From: Ligilactobacillus faecis
Lineage (GTDB): Bacteria > Bacillota > Bacilli > Lactobacillales > Lactobacillaceae
Direction: 5' to 3'
Length of the DNA stretch: 64,000 nucleotides
NCBI RefSeq assembly: GCF_029889745.1
Contig: NZ_CP123639.1
Coordinates: forward strand, 1,338,501 to 1,402,500
Shown here: piece by piece, positions 1 through 8,723 of the stretch
How positions within the stretch are numbered: the stretch's first letter is position 1
Layout of the letters: each line of letters begins with the position of its first letter
Program-made: the position numbers and the translations under genes
Notes under the pieces: model-generated
The model's input: the letters and a program-made list of their open reading frames with translations, nothing else
Told to the model about the DNA's origin: nothing
The model's database searches: none

Positions 1-1096
1 TAAAGTCTGTTGCTTCTTTTAGGTCAAGTACAAGTTCAACTTGTTTTTCGTTTGTACAGAGAAGTTTTTCCTCCGTGAGTGTTTCTGTAAAAGTTGCGAG
101 TTTTGCGGTGCGGAGCTTTTCTAGCTCTTTTATGGGACTCATATAGAGACGCTCGCCTTTTAATTTGAGTTCGCGGGGCAATGTCAAAGCTCCCGCCCAA
201 CCGTCAGCTTTTTCTGGGAAATCACTTTCCCACATATCCATCCAGCCCAAGACGACCCGGCGTCCATCTGGTGTCAAAGTTGTTTGGCTCGCATAAAAGT
301 CGTGCCCAAGATCGATCTCAGTGAACGCACCGTGTGTAAAAGTATTAGTTGCTAGCTCATAATCACCGACGAAATAGCCAGTTTGAAAAAGGTTCAAGTA
401 CTTTTCTTTTTGAGGTTTTATCCCTTGTGGTGAGAGCAAGAGAATATCTTTACCGGCTAAATTGAAGAAGTCAGGACATTCCCACATATAGCCTTCGTCT
501 TCTTTAGCTTTAGCAAAAGGACCAAGATATTCCCAGTTTTTTAGATCAGAAGAACGATACATGATCGCTCGGCCAGCGCCATCTTTAGCTTGACTTCCTA
601 AGACCATATAATAGGATCCATCTTTTTCAAAGACTTTTGGATCGCGAAAATGATGCGTATTATCGGCTGGTTCGTGTGCGATGATCGGATTTTGAGCGTA
701 TTTAGTGAAAGTGATCCCATCTTGGCTATAGGCTAGATTTTGATTTTGCCAAAAGTGGTCTGGATCACCATCACCGTAATAGTGGTGGCCGGTATAGATG
801 AGATACAGCGTGTCATCTTTGACGATCGCACTACCTGAAAAGCACCCGTCTTCATCAGCTTTTGTATCAGGAGCAAGGGCTAAGGGCAAGCTTTCCCAGT
901 GGACTAGATCTTTACTGCGGGCATGGCCCCAATGCATCGGGCCCCAATCAGCCGAATAGGGATGATATTGATAAAAGATGTGGTAGTAACCTTTGAAATA
1001 ACAAAAGCCATTCGGGTCGTTGATCCACCCAGCTGGAGCACTGACGTGATACCCTAGGCGATAGCGAGCATTAGTTAATGTGATCATTTTTTGCAT
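1..1096 (-). CDS. scrB: Sucrose-6-phosphate hydrolase (GH32), 3' end outside window
   Basis: Glycoside hydrolase family 32 enzyme that splits sucrose (or sucrose-6-phosphate and short fructans) into glucose and fructose units in the cytoplasm. My translation of the minus strand starts MQKMITLTNARYRLGYHV and shows the GH32 signatures in order: WINDPNG with the nucleophile Asp near residue 27, FRDPKV near 165, and ECPD with the acid/base Glu near 220. About 365 codons are present; the C-terminal beta-sandwich lies beyond base 1. An SD-like GAGGTAA precedes the ATG at 1096. It sits 14 bp behind the symporter gene, so the two form one operon. Because the partner is a symporter and not a PTS permease, the true substrate may be unphosphorylated sucrose or an oligosaccharide. 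Confidence 0.9.
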   Translation of the reverse strand, partial: MQKMITLTNARYRLGYHVSAPAGWINDPNGFCYFKGYYHIFYQYHPYSADWGPMHWGHARSKDLVHWESLPLALAPDTKADEDGCFSGSAIVKDDTLYLIYTGHHYYGDGDPDHFWQNQNLAYSQDGITFTKYAQNPIIAHEPADNTHHFRDPKVFEKDGSYYMVLGSQAKDGAGRAIMYRSSDLKNWEYLGPFAKAKEDEGYMWECPDFFNLAGKDILLLSPQGIKPQKEKYLNLFQTGYFVGDYELATNTFTHGAFTEIDLGHDFYASQTTLTPDGRRVVLGWMDMWESDFPEKADGWAGALTLPRELKLKGERLYMSPIKELEKLRTAKLATFTETLTEEKLLCTNEKQVELVLDLKEATDF

Positions 1097-1110
1097 AATA
1101 TTTACCTCGT

Positions 1111-2388
1111 TTATTTTTCTAATGGTTGTCCGTTAACAAATTCGTTGTCGTTTTTGATGATGAAATAGCCATAAATACCAGTGACTAAGACGATCAAGGC
1201 GATGATCTTAAAGGTCGTGCTGTAACCAAAGGAATCACGTAAGATCCCAAGTGGTGTCGATAAAATGACTTGTCCGACTTGAGCTGCGATCTGAAAACCG
1301 ATCATATAAAGCGTTGCTGAAAGTTTAGTATCAAAGTGCAACGTAAAGTACCGAAAGATCGAAAGGACAAAAAGTGGAACTTCAAGGGAGTGGAGCATCT
1401 TGACACAGGAGATCGCGATCGGGTCTGAGATCAAACCACAAAGCCCGATCCGTAAAAACATGATCGTTGTGCCTAACATCAAAGTCTTTTTGACGCCGAT
1501 CTTATGCATCAAAAGGGGCACAAGTCCTAACATCAAAGCTTCGACGAAAACTTGGATACTGTTCAAAGTCCCGTAAGTTTGCTGCCCAAGCGTAGTTGAG
1601 GAAAAGAGACTCGTGTAAAACTCAGGAAACATTTGTTGATCAAAGACATTATAAAAAGTCCAAGAAAACATCACAAAGATGATGATCTGCCAAAGAACTG
1701 GCAATTTTAGTAAGGCTAACATGTCTTTTAATTTAGGAGTCGAAGAATCCGTTTTCAATTCATCGATCGCTTTTAAGGCATCGAGTTCTTCTTGGGGACG
1801 CCAAAAGAGCAGGTCAAGCAGTAAAAACAGTCCGATCACAGAACCACCGATAAAGTTTAAATTTGGATCTTTGACAAAGATAAAACCGGCGATCAAGGCT
1901 GCAAGCGCGTAGCCAAAAGAGCCCCAAGCGCGGGCTTGCCCGTAAGCAAAACCAAAGACACGAGAGAAACGTTCAGTCGTAGCTTCTAAAACACCGACAG
2001 CTGAAAGATAAGCAGCTGATAAAAAGATCGCTCCGAGCCAAACACCAAGCAAAAAGTGTGTTTTGATCAAAGGACTATAAATAAAGATGAAAAATGGGGC
2101 GATCAAAGTCGCTAAAACAGCATTAAAGATCAAAAGATGCCGTTTGATAAAGAGTTGATCTTGGAGAGTCCCATAAATAAACATCAAAACAAGACTAGCG
2201 ATCGAATTGATCGAAAAGACGGTCCCAACTTGACTCCCCGAAAGACCTAAGCCATTTTGTTTAGAAGTCAACCAAAGTTGGAAGAAACTCCACCAGATCC
2301 CCCATGAAGCGAAAAATAAGAACATCGTTGTCGAACTTTGCAGATACGACGGATTTTTAAGATTTTTGATGGTGAGTTGCCAATTCAT
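1111..2388 (-). CDS. Oligosaccharide:H+ symporter, LacY/RafB family MFS permease
   Basis: Twelve-span major facilitator protein of the LacY/RafB/CscB oligosaccharide:proton symporter family, 425 residues, close to the usual 410-430. Recognisable features are the N-terminal helix with FASWGIWWSFFQLWL, SGSQVGTVFSINSIASL after helix 1, and the central cytoplasmic loop rich in acidic residues near 200-225. It probably imports sucrose or a related disaccharide for the GH32 enzyme encoded 14 bp downstream. An AGGAAGG ribosome site lies just upstream of the ATG. The promoter region carries two LacI-type operators and a cre site, so both specific induction and CcpA repression are expected. Substrate identity is inferred from the neighbour. 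Confidence 0.85.
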   Translation of the reverse strand: MNWQLTIKNLKNPSYLQSSTTMFLFFASWGIWWSFFQLWLTSKQNGLGLSGSQVGTVFSINSIASLVLMFIYGTLQDQLFIKRHLLIFNAVLATLIAPFFIFIYSPLIKTHFLLGVWLGAIFLSAAYLSAVGVLEATTERFSRVFGFAYGQARAWGSFGYALAALIAGFIFVKDPNLNFIGGSVIGLFLLLDLLFWRPQEELDALKAIDELKTDSSTPKLKDMLALLKLPVLWQIIIFVMFSWTFYNVFDQQMFPEFYTSLFSSTTLGQQTYGTLNSIQVFVEALMLGLVPLLMHKIGVKKTLMLGTTIMFLRIGLCGLISDPIAISCVKMLHSLEVPLFVLSIFRYFTLHFDTKLSATLYMIGFQIAAQVGQVILSTPLGILRDSFGYSTTFKIIALIVLVTGIYGYFIIKNDNEFVNGQPLEK

Positions 2389-2420
2389 ACGCAGTACCTT
2401 CCTAAGTAAAGTTATTTTTA

Positions 2421-2438
2421 TGTCAACCGGTTATCATA
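2421..2438 (-). promoter_or_regulatory. LacI/ScrR-type operator 1
   Basis: TGTCAACCGGTTATCATA, a near-palindrome around AACCGGTT, typical of LacI-family sugar repressors. It is the proximal of two copies. Its centre (2428.5) is 73 bp from that of operator 2, close to seven helical turns, which would suit repression by looping. No LacI-type repressor gene is in the window. Confidence 0.7.
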
Positions 2439-2441
2439 TAG

Positions 2442-2455
2442 TGTTAGCGCTTTCT
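2442..2455 (-). promoter_or_regulatory. cre site (CcpA)
   Basis: Minus-strand AGAAAGCGCTAACA matches the cre consensus TGWAANCGNTNWCA at 13 of 14 positions. It lies between the two operators, just downstream of the predicted transcription start, where CcpA would block elongation. Predicts carbon catabolite repression of the symporter-hydrolase operon. Confidence 0.65.
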
Positions 2456-2469
2456 TATGCGCTGATTTA

Positions 2470-2511
2470 GTTATAGCATGAGATTCTTATTTGTGTCAAC
2501 CGGTTAACATA
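2470..2511 (-). promoter_or_regulatory. Promoter with overlapping operator 2
   Basis: On the minus strand, -35 TTGACA (2499-2494) is followed after 18 bp by an extended -10, TGC-TATAAC (2475-2470). The -35 is embedded in the second operator TGTCAACCGGTTAACATA (2494-2511), so a bound repressor would cover the -35 box. Drives the symporter and scrB. Confidence 0.65.
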
Positions 2512-2572
2512 AACTTAATAAAATATATTGAAGCTAAAAATAGATCTTGCAAAACAAATTTAAACAATTTTT

Positions 2573-3334
2573 ATGCCTGCGTTCTCATCGAAGTGTGTAC
2601 AATTAGTAAGTATAGCGGTCACTTATTTTAAGGGGTTGGATAATAAGTTGCTACGACTTATCCGTTTTCTTTGGAATTTGTTTATGACAGTTGTTTTGCT
2701 CAGTCTGTTGAGTTTGGGGCTGGCCTTCTTTTTTGCCCGCCAAAACTTGAGTCCGTTGGTCGAGCGTTTGGAGACGCTGATCACACAAAAGGTACCGACA
2801 GATCTGTTAAATACGACACAGATCACTTTACCAAAGATCAAAAATCAAAAACAAGGAGAGGCTCAAACTGACACCCAAAGTCAAACAACAGCTCGCTGGA
2901 ATGAGGACAGTGCCACGGTCTACCTTGAGGCGACCGATGATCGTTTGCGGACCGCTTATTTAACTGCGATCAAGAACTGGAATCAGACCGGAGTTTTTGA
3001 CTTTAAGTTAGTTGACGATCAAAGCAAAGCTCAGATCCGCTTAAAACAACATGATGATGCTTCGACAAATGCAGCGGGTGTGACGCATACGGTGATCAAT
3101 CAACTGACAAACCGCTTAGAAAGCGCGGATGTCTACTTGAATGAGCATTATTTGCTTGATCCGACTTTTGGCTATTCACAAGAACGGATCGACCATACGG
3201 CAGAGCATGAATTAGGCCATGCGATCGGACTAGCTCATGACGACGAAAATGTTTCGGTCATGCAGTCGGCAGGATCATTTTATACGATCCAGCCAAAAGA
3301 TGTCGCAGCTGTCAAACAGTTATATCAAAGTTAG
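2573..3334 (+). CDS. Membrane-anchored matrixin-type zinc metalloprotease
   Basis: Peptidase M10-type protein. The zinc site HELGHAIGLAHDDENVSVM near residue 212 matches HExxHxxGxxH followed by the Met-turn. A hydrophobic segment (FMTVVLLSLLSLGLAFFFA, about residues 37-55) after a basic stretch suggests an N-terminal anchor with the catalytic domain outside the cell. There is no pro-domain cysteine switch that I can see. The start is uncertain: the ATG at 2573 has no ribosome site, whereas AAGGGG at 2630 precedes an in-frame TTG at 2648 that would still keep the anchor. Substrate unknown. A terminator follows. Confidence 0.8.
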   Translation: MPAFSSKCVQLVSIAVTYFKGLDNKLLRLIRFLWNLFMTVVLLSLLSLGLAFFFARQNLSPLVERLETLITQKVPTDLLNTTQITLPKIKNQKQGEAQTDTQSQTTARWNEDSATVYLEATDDRLRTAYLTAIKNWNQTGVFDFKLVDDQSKAQIRLKQHDDASTNAAGVTHTVINQLTNRLESADVYLNEHYLLDPTFGYSQERIDHTAEHELGHAIGLAHDDENVSVMQSAGSFYTIQPKDVAAVKQLYQS

Positions 3335-3339
3335 CTCAA

Positions 3340-3374
3340 AGCAAAACTAGTCAATGCGCTAGTTTTGCTTTTTT
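3340..3374 (+). terminator. Intrinsic terminator of the matrixin gene
   Basis: 11-bp stem AGCAAAACTAG / CTAGTTTTGCT with an 8-nt loop, running into a T-run. Confidence 0.85.
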
Positions 3375-3418
3375 GTGGTAGACTTTTTAAATAGTGAGAT
3401 TTTTTTAGAGGTGATAAT

Positions 3419-3976
3419 ATGGTCTTGAAACTAGTTGAAGCATCAGATGCTGATCTAGCTAAAATAAAAAAATTGTATTTAGAAGCTTTTCCAGCCGTCG
3501 AAAGAGTTCCGTTTTGGTTGTTAAAACGACGCGCTAAAACACCACTCGCAGAATTTTGTAGTTTATACGACGATGACGCGTGGCGGGGCTTTATTTATAC
3601 AGTCAAAGATGAACGTCTAGTGTATATCTTCTTTTTAGCGATCGATGCAAGCGAACGCTCTAAAGGCTATGGAAGTGGCTTGATGACTTTGATCAAAGAG
3701 CGTTATGCCAACAAGATCATCGGGCTGAGTGCAGAAATGGCCGATGAACAAGCCGAAAATAATGCTGAACGGCTACGACGTCTAAAATTTTATGCTAAAA
3801 ACGACTTTTTACCAGTCGATTTTTATACTTTAGAAAAAGGGGGCGTCAAGTTTGAATTTTTGACGGAACACGGTCAAAAAGTCGCCCCAATGGCGTACCC
3901 AGATCTGATGCATCGTTGTTTAGGGATCTGGCAAAAGCTCTTATTACCAGTTAAAGTGATTTCAAAAGATAGTTGA
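3419..3976 (+). CDS. GNAT family N-acetyltransferase
   Basis: Single-domain GNAT protein of 185 residues. The acetyl-CoA binding signature is ERSKGYGSGLMTLIKE (about 79-94), after the beta4 strand YIFFLAIDA. GAGGTGATAAT precedes the ATG. It ends 8 bp before topB and probably shares its transcript. Acceptor substrate cannot be told from sequence. Within the family the long C-terminal part (FYTLEKGGVKFEFL) resembles acetyltransferases acting on small molecules more than RimI-type protein acetylases, but this is weak. Confidence 0.8.
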   Translation: MVLKLVEASDADLAKIKKLYLEAFPAVERVPFWLLKRRAKTPLAEFCSLYDDDAWRGFIYTVKDERLVYIFFLAIDASERSKGYGSGLMTLIKERYANKIIGLSAEMADEQAENNAERLRRLKFYAKNDFLPVDFYTLEKGGVKFEFLTEHGQKVAPMAYPDLMHRCLGIWQKLLLPVKVISKDS

Positions 3977-3984
3977 GGAAATAG

Positions 3985-6060
3985 ATGAAAAGATTAGTTT
4001 TAGCCGAAAAACCAAGTGTTGCTAAAGATCTCGCACAGATCTTAGGGGCAACGAAGAAAAATAAAAATTATTATGAAGGACCAAACTACGTCGTGACGTG
4101 GGCGTTAGGGCATTTATTGACGTTAAAGATGCCAGAAGATTTAAAAAAAGAATGGCAAACATGGCAAATGGAAACTTTACCGATGTTGCCTAAATATATC
4201 GGGATCAAGCCTTTGCCTAAGACAAGGGTACAGTTGAAAACGATCGGCCAATTAGCCAAAAGAAAAGATATCACTGAAGCTGTGATCGCCACTGACGCTG
4301 GCCGCGAAGGAGAATTAGTTGCGCGCTGGATCTTAGAATATGTGCGCTTTAATAAGCCTGTCAAGCGTTTGTGGATCTCTTCGCAAACAACTAAAGCCGT
4401 TAAAGCTGGGTTTGCTTCGTTACGCCCGGCTAAAGATTATGATAACTTGTATTATTCGGCCTTAGCACGGGCGAATGCTGATTGGCTCGTTGGATTGAAC
4501 GTGACGCGGGCTTTGACAGTCAAATACCAAGATAATCTCTCAGCCGGTCGGGTCCAAACGCCAACGCTTGCGCTTGTGGCTAAACAAGAAGAAAAGATCG
4601 CCCGTTTTATCCCCCAAAAATATTTTATTTTGAGTTTAGAAGCTTTGGGTAAGACGGCTAAATTAAGTCAAAAAGATCCCCAAGCGTTTAAAACTAGAGC
4701 ACAAGTCGAAGAAAAACTCCAAGCTTTACAAAAGCAACAAGGGAAGGTCACAAAGATCAGCTTCAAAGAAAAAACGATCCCTGCACCTTTACCTTACGAT
4801 CTGACAGAATTACAACGTGTCGCTAATGAACGCTATGGTTACTCAGCTAAAAAGACGCTTTCTTTAGTGCAAAGTTTATATGAGATCCACAAAGTCGTCT
4901 CTTATCCGCGGACAGACAGTAAATATTTATCAAATGATCTAAAGAGTACTTTAAAAGAGCGCTTGCGGGCACTTTCTGGGATGTTTCCTGAAGCAAAAGA
5001 ATATCTTGGCCAAGCTAAAGTCGTGCAAAAGAAAGCGTTCAATGATGCTAAAGTGACTGATCACCATGCCTTGATCCCAACTGAGCAAAGTCCTGATTTC
5101 AGTAAACTCTCAAGTGATGAACATCGGATCTACGGCTTGATCGCGCAGCGCTTTTTAGGGTTATTTACGCCAGCTTATCGCGAAAAGCAAGAAAAAGTCA
5201 CAGTCAATTTTGGAAGCGATACTTTTATTTTTATCCAAACACAAGTCCTTGAAGCAGGCTGGAAAGAGACGACTACAGAACAAGAGCAAAACGTCGCCTT
5301 TAGAGAAGGAGCGGTGATCGCACCGAACTTTAGTTTTAAAGAAGCGTTGACGACACCACCAAAACCGTTGAGCGAAGGCACGCTTTTAGCACAAATGGAA
5401 CGGTATAGTTTAGGAACGCCAGCTACCCGAGCTGAGATCATCGAAAAACTCGTCAAGACCGAGTTGATGGAACGCAATAATAACAGTTTACGCGTGACGA
5501 AAAAAGGCCAACAGCTCTTAGAACTCGTCAATCCCGAACTCGTTAGTCCAGAATTGACTGCTAAGTGGGAAAAACAACTCGAGCAGATCGCCCAAGGAAA
5601 ATATGAGAGTAAAGCTTTCTTAGCTGAGATCAGAAACGATACGAAACGCCTTGTCCGTGAAGTCAAAAATAGTGAACAAAAATATCAAGACTTCTCGCTG
5701 ACTAAAAAGAAGTGTCCTAAGTGTGGAGCTTTCTTGAAAGAAAAGAAAGTACGTGACGGGAAATTACTAGTCTGCACAAACGAAGCTTGTGATTATAAAC
5801 GACGAGCTGAAGCGAAAGTCTCCAACCACCGCTGTCCTGTTTGTCATAAAAAGATGTTGATCGTGACTGGGAAAAATGGTGATTATTTCCGGTGTAAGTA
5901 CGATGGCACGACAGAAAAGTTGACCGGTGGGAAAAAACAAAAGAAAAAGATGACTAAGCATGAAGAACGGCGCTTATTAAAGAAGATCAATCAAGATGAT
6001 GAGCCACAAGAAAGTGCTTTAGCTCAAGCTTTAAAAGCTGCTTTAGGAAAAGAAGATTAA
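3985..6060 (+). CDS. topB: DNA topoisomerase III
   Basis: Type IA topoisomerase that relaxes and decatenates DNA through a single-strand break. An N-terminal Toprim domain starts AEKPSVAKDLAQILG and has TDAGREGELVAR near residue 104. The catalytic tyrosine is Y307 in VSYPRTDSKYL. The CAP-like core follows, then two C-terminal zinc ribbons: CPKCG / CTNEAC near 577-600 and CPVC near 617. Length 691 is normal for Firmicutes TopB. The lysine-rich tail ends in an acidic stretch. It follows the GNAT gene by 8 bp and ends at a strong bidirectional terminator. Confidence 0.97.
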   Translation: MKRLVLAEKPSVAKDLAQILGATKKNKNYYEGPNYVVTWALGHLLTLKMPEDLKKEWQTWQMETLPMLPKYIGIKPLPKTRVQLKTIGQLAKRKDITEAVIATDAGREGELVARWILEYVRFNKPVKRLWISSQTTKAVKAGFASLRPAKDYDNLYYSALARANADWLVGLNVTRALTVKYQDNLSAGRVQTPTLALVAKQEEKIARFIPQKYFILSLEALGKTAKLSQKDPQAFKTRAQVEEKLQALQKQQGKVTKISFKEKTIPAPLPYDLTELQRVANERYGYSAKKTLSLVQSLYEIHKVVSYPRTDSKYLSNDLKSTLKERLRALSGMFPEAKEYLGQAKVVQKKAFNDAKVTDHHALIPTEQSPDFSKLSSDEHRIYGLIAQRFLGLFTPAYREKQEKVTVNFGSDTFIFIQTQVLEAGWKETTTEQEQNVAFREGAVIAPNFSFKEALTTPPKPLSEGTLLAQMERYSLGTPATRAEIIEKLVKTELMERNNNSLRVTKKGQQLLELVNPELVSPELTAKWEKQLEQIAQGKYESKAFLAEIRNDTKRLVREVKNSEQKYQDFSLTKKKCPKCGAFLKEKKVRDGKLLVCTNEACDYKRRAEAKVSNHRCPVCHKKMLIVTGKNGDYFRCKYDGTTEKLTGGKKQKKKMTKHEERRLLKKINQDDEPQESALAQALKAALGKED

Positions 6061-6061
6061 A

Positions 6062-6097
6062 AAAGTGCGCACGATCAAAGTGCGCACTTTATTTTTT
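6062..6097. terminator. Bidirectional terminator topB / ybaN-like gene
   Basis: 11-bp stem AAAGTGCGCAC / GTGCGCACTTT with a 7-nt loop. There is a T-run on the plus side and an A-run (T-run on the minus strand) on the other. Serves the two convergent genes. Confidence 0.9.
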
Positions 6098-6100
6098 GAG

Positions 6101-6400
6101 CTAATTTTTAGCGAGAAGTAAAAATTTTAACCATAAGACTTTGTACCAAGCTTGTTTGATATTTTCAGATTGGGATTGAGCCTCGGCGATCTTCTCATCG
6201 AGTATTTTTTGTAATTTACGGTAGACCTTTGTATTTACCATCCAGTTGTGGAAGCGCGTCGAAAACTTTGAGAGGCTATAAAAGCCAAGCAGAAAGAAGG
6301 GGACTTGCGGAACAACTGGAAGTAAGATACCGATCACTCCAAAGATAAAACTAAAGATCGCAAGGAGCAACCATAAAAGACGTTTTACTTGGTCCAACAT
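6101..6400 (-). CDS. YbaN/DUF454 family membrane protein
   Basis: 99-residue protein of the DUF454 (YbaN) family. Two N-terminal hydrophobic segments, WLLLAIFSFIFGVIGILLPVV and FFLLGFYSLSKF, are joined by the family's short PQVPF turn. The conserved SxRFHNWMV follows near residue 50, then an amphipathic charged C-terminus. The ATG at 6400 is preceded by AAAGGG. Function of the family is unknown. It is monocistronic and converges on topB. Confidence 0.8.
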   Translation of the reverse strand: MLDQVKRLLWLLLAIFSFIFGVIGILLPVVPQVPFFLLGFYSLSKFSTRFHNWMVNTKVYRKLQKILDEKIAEAQSQSENIKQAWYKVLWLKFLLLAKN

Positions 6401-6567
6401 TGGATCAACCCTTTCTTGATGACGTGAAATGTATTCCCTTTCGCTGGGTGTTTAACAAAGCATATCACACAATTCATTATTTGTCTTGTAAAATGATATA
6501 AATTTTTCTTAAGACTGAAAAACACTTGTTCGTTTAAAGTGAGGTAGTTATAATCAAAAAAGAGAAC

Positions 6568-8649
6568 ATGATGGGGGAAGCTATGCTAAAAATGATCAAA
6601 ACAGATTATCAAAAAGCGTGTGCGTTGTTGCGCAAAGGTCAGCCAAAAGCTGCCCAGCTAAAATTTGAAGCAGTCAGGCAAAGAGATGCGACTTACCGTT
6701 CAGTCAATTATTTTTTAGCTAAATGTTTGTATTTGAACGGCGCACCAAAAGATCAGTGTATCGCACTTTTAGAAGCACATTTAGCTTTAAAAGAAGCTAA
6801 AAATCAAAAAACAGCTGAGCAACTGTTGCTCAAACTTGATCCATTGCGTCTTCCACCCAAGAAATTGCGTTTCAAATTTGTGCGCTGGGCTAAAAATAAG
6901 ACACCGATCGCGCAAACTTCAGCCAAAAGATTTCAAAAATACCGCTTTTTCTTGAATGGTCTATCAGAGCTCCAAAAAGAGCAGTTCAGTCAAGGTAAGT
7001 GGCAAGAATTTAAAATAAAGACGCTCAAACCGTTACGCTTCAAAGATTATTTAGCTTGTACAGTTGCCGATGAACGGACATATTATCGCAAGTACTTGAA
7101 AGATCTTCCGGATGCTTATTTGCGGACTCAGTTCAATGATCATTTAGAAAATGACGAATTTTTCAAACAGCGCTTTGAACGTTCGAAAGTCTTTGCCTTA
7201 CTCCAAGTACCAGGCTTTAAACGCCAAAAGATCGCCGAACTTTTAACGCTGAACGGACTAAACGATGAAACTGTCCGAAAGCACTTACAAAGTTGTGAAG
7301 ATCTGATCTACTTGAAAAAAGCAGGCGAAGTCTTACCACTTTCAGCTAAACAAAATTTTGCTGATCCCCAGTTATTAGTCGATTTTGGCTATCTTTGTCC
7401 TAAAGAATGCCAGCAAACGCTTCATTTAGCAACTAAGTGTCAATATGAGCGCGAATTCAAGGAATTTTTGCAAAAAAAGACACGAAAAAAATTACCTTTC
7501 AAAGCAGAAAAGTTTGCGCCGACTAAAGAACAGATCGCTTTTATCGAATGGCTCAAACAAAGTAAGAGAGCAGTCGTCTCTTTGTTAGGTGTTGGTGGAA
7601 GTGGCAAGACGTATACTTTAGGTAAGATCTTAGATAAAGAAAAGGCACTGGCTTTAGCACCGACCCATAAAGCGCGATTGAATCTAGCCGCTAATGGTTT
7701 TATGCATAATGATACGCTCCAACATATTTTATATGAACTTGAACAAGGAAATGAGACTTGTTTGACTGATTATGATGTCGTCTTAGTTGATGAAGTTTCG
7801 ATGGCAACGTTAGAAGATCTAGTACATTTAACTAAAGAAGGCGTCGGGAGCGTACGCTTCATTTTGATCGGCGATGAAAAACAACTCCCGCCAGTGACAC
7901 AAGATGAAGACGCTTTGAGTGTTTGTGGCGATGCGCTCAAACTCATCAAAGAATATGGACAGTGCTTTTATTTTCGAAAAAATCTTAGATGTACCGTGCA
8001 AGCGACGAAAGAATTGATCGCTGCTTGTCGTTCTTGTGACCTAGACTACTTAGCCAAGACGCCATATTTTAAAACAGCGCGCGGTAAAGAGATGATCATT
8101 GACAAATACCAGCATCAAAGTTTACAAGAATGCCTGATCTTGGCCTATCGCAATCACACCGTTGGGCTGATCAATCAACAATTTTTTCGGATCTTGAGTA
8201 AAAATAAAACAAAAGTCGTTCCGTTTTATTTTCAAAATAATTTTGGGCGAGGTGGTTTTTTTGTCGGAGCTCAAGTCGTCTTTTATCATAACGACGATAG
8301 TCACCAAAACTATGGATATTCCAATAGCGAATTTGGAAAGATCGTAGGGCTCGAATTAGAAGGTGCGTTTGAACAACGCTTCGTTTATGTCGAAACTGAT
8401 GTCAAGCAGTATAAGCTCCCGCTTGAGCGAGCTATAAAAGATCTCTTACTTGCCTATGCCTTGACGATCCATAAAGCTCAAGGAAGTGGTGCTAAACGTG
8501 TCTATATTTTAGAACCTGAAAATTACGGTCTCGCCTATACTGCAGTCTCGCGTGCCAAGGAAAGTATCATTTTCGTTGGTTGTGAGCGCGAACAATTGAT
8601 GGCAGGTCTGCAGCGTCCGACTTTACAAAAGCAAAATGTCTCAATTTAA
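6568..8649 (+). CDS. RecD-like superfamily 1 DNA helicase with TPR-like N-terminus
   Basis: ATP-dependent helicase of the RecD/TraA/Dda branch of SF1. Helicase motifs sit in the C-terminal half: Walker A GVGGSGKT near 341, Walker B VVLVDEVSM near 408, motif III LIGDEKQLPPV near 431, motif V ALTIHKAQGSGA near 632, and motif VI AYTAVSRAKES near 655. Residues 10-90 (DYQKACALLRKGQPKAAQLKFEAV) look like tetratricopeptide helices, and VFALLQVPGFKRQKIAELL near 213 resembles a helix-hairpin-helix, as in the N-terminal part of RecD2. GGGGGAAG at 6573 would also suit a start at the ATG at 6583. It is a stand-alone gene, so not part of a RecBCD complex. DNA repair is likely; the exact role is unknown. 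Confidence 0.8.
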   Translation: MMGEAMLKMIKTDYQKACALLRKGQPKAAQLKFEAVRQRDATYRSVNYFLAKCLYLNGAPKDQCIALLEAHLALKEAKNQKTAEQLLLKLDPLRLPPKKLRFKFVRWAKNKTPIAQTSAKRFQKYRFFLNGLSELQKEQFSQGKWQEFKIKTLKPLRFKDYLACTVADERTYYRKYLKDLPDAYLRTQFNDHLENDEFFKQRFERSKVFALLQVPGFKRQKIAELLTLNGLNDETVRKHLQSCEDLIYLKKAGEVLPLSAKQNFADPQLLVDFGYLCPKECQQTLHLATKCQYEREFKEFLQKKTRKKLPFKAEKFAPTKEQIAFIEWLKQSKRAVVSLLGVGGSGKTYTLGKILDKEKALALAPTHKARLNLAANGFMHNDTLQHILYELEQGNETCLTDYDVVLVDEVSMATLEDLVHLTKEGVGSVRFILIGDEKQLPPVTQDEDALSVCGDALKLIKEYGQCFYFRKNLRCTVQATKELIAACRSCDLDYLAKTPYFKTARGKEMIIDKYQHQSLQECLILAYRNHTVGLINQQFFRILSKNKTKVVPFYFQNNFGRGGFFVGAQVVFYHNDDSHQNYGYSNSEFGKIVGLELEGAFEQRFVYVETDVKQYKLPLERAIKDLLLAYALTIHKAQGSGAKRVYILEPENYGLAYTAVSRAKESIIFVGCEREQLMAGLQRPTLQKQNVSI

Positions 8650-8723
8650 AACTTTCTTCTTATTTTTAAAAAGTGTTAGAATAGTAGTGTTACTATTAAT
8701 TTAGAAGGGTGGCGGAATTTTAG

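Noticed and set aside
5175-5666. Long antisense frame within topB (163 codons)
   Set aside because: Shadow of the strongly biased topB codons; no ribosome site and no recognisable protein features.
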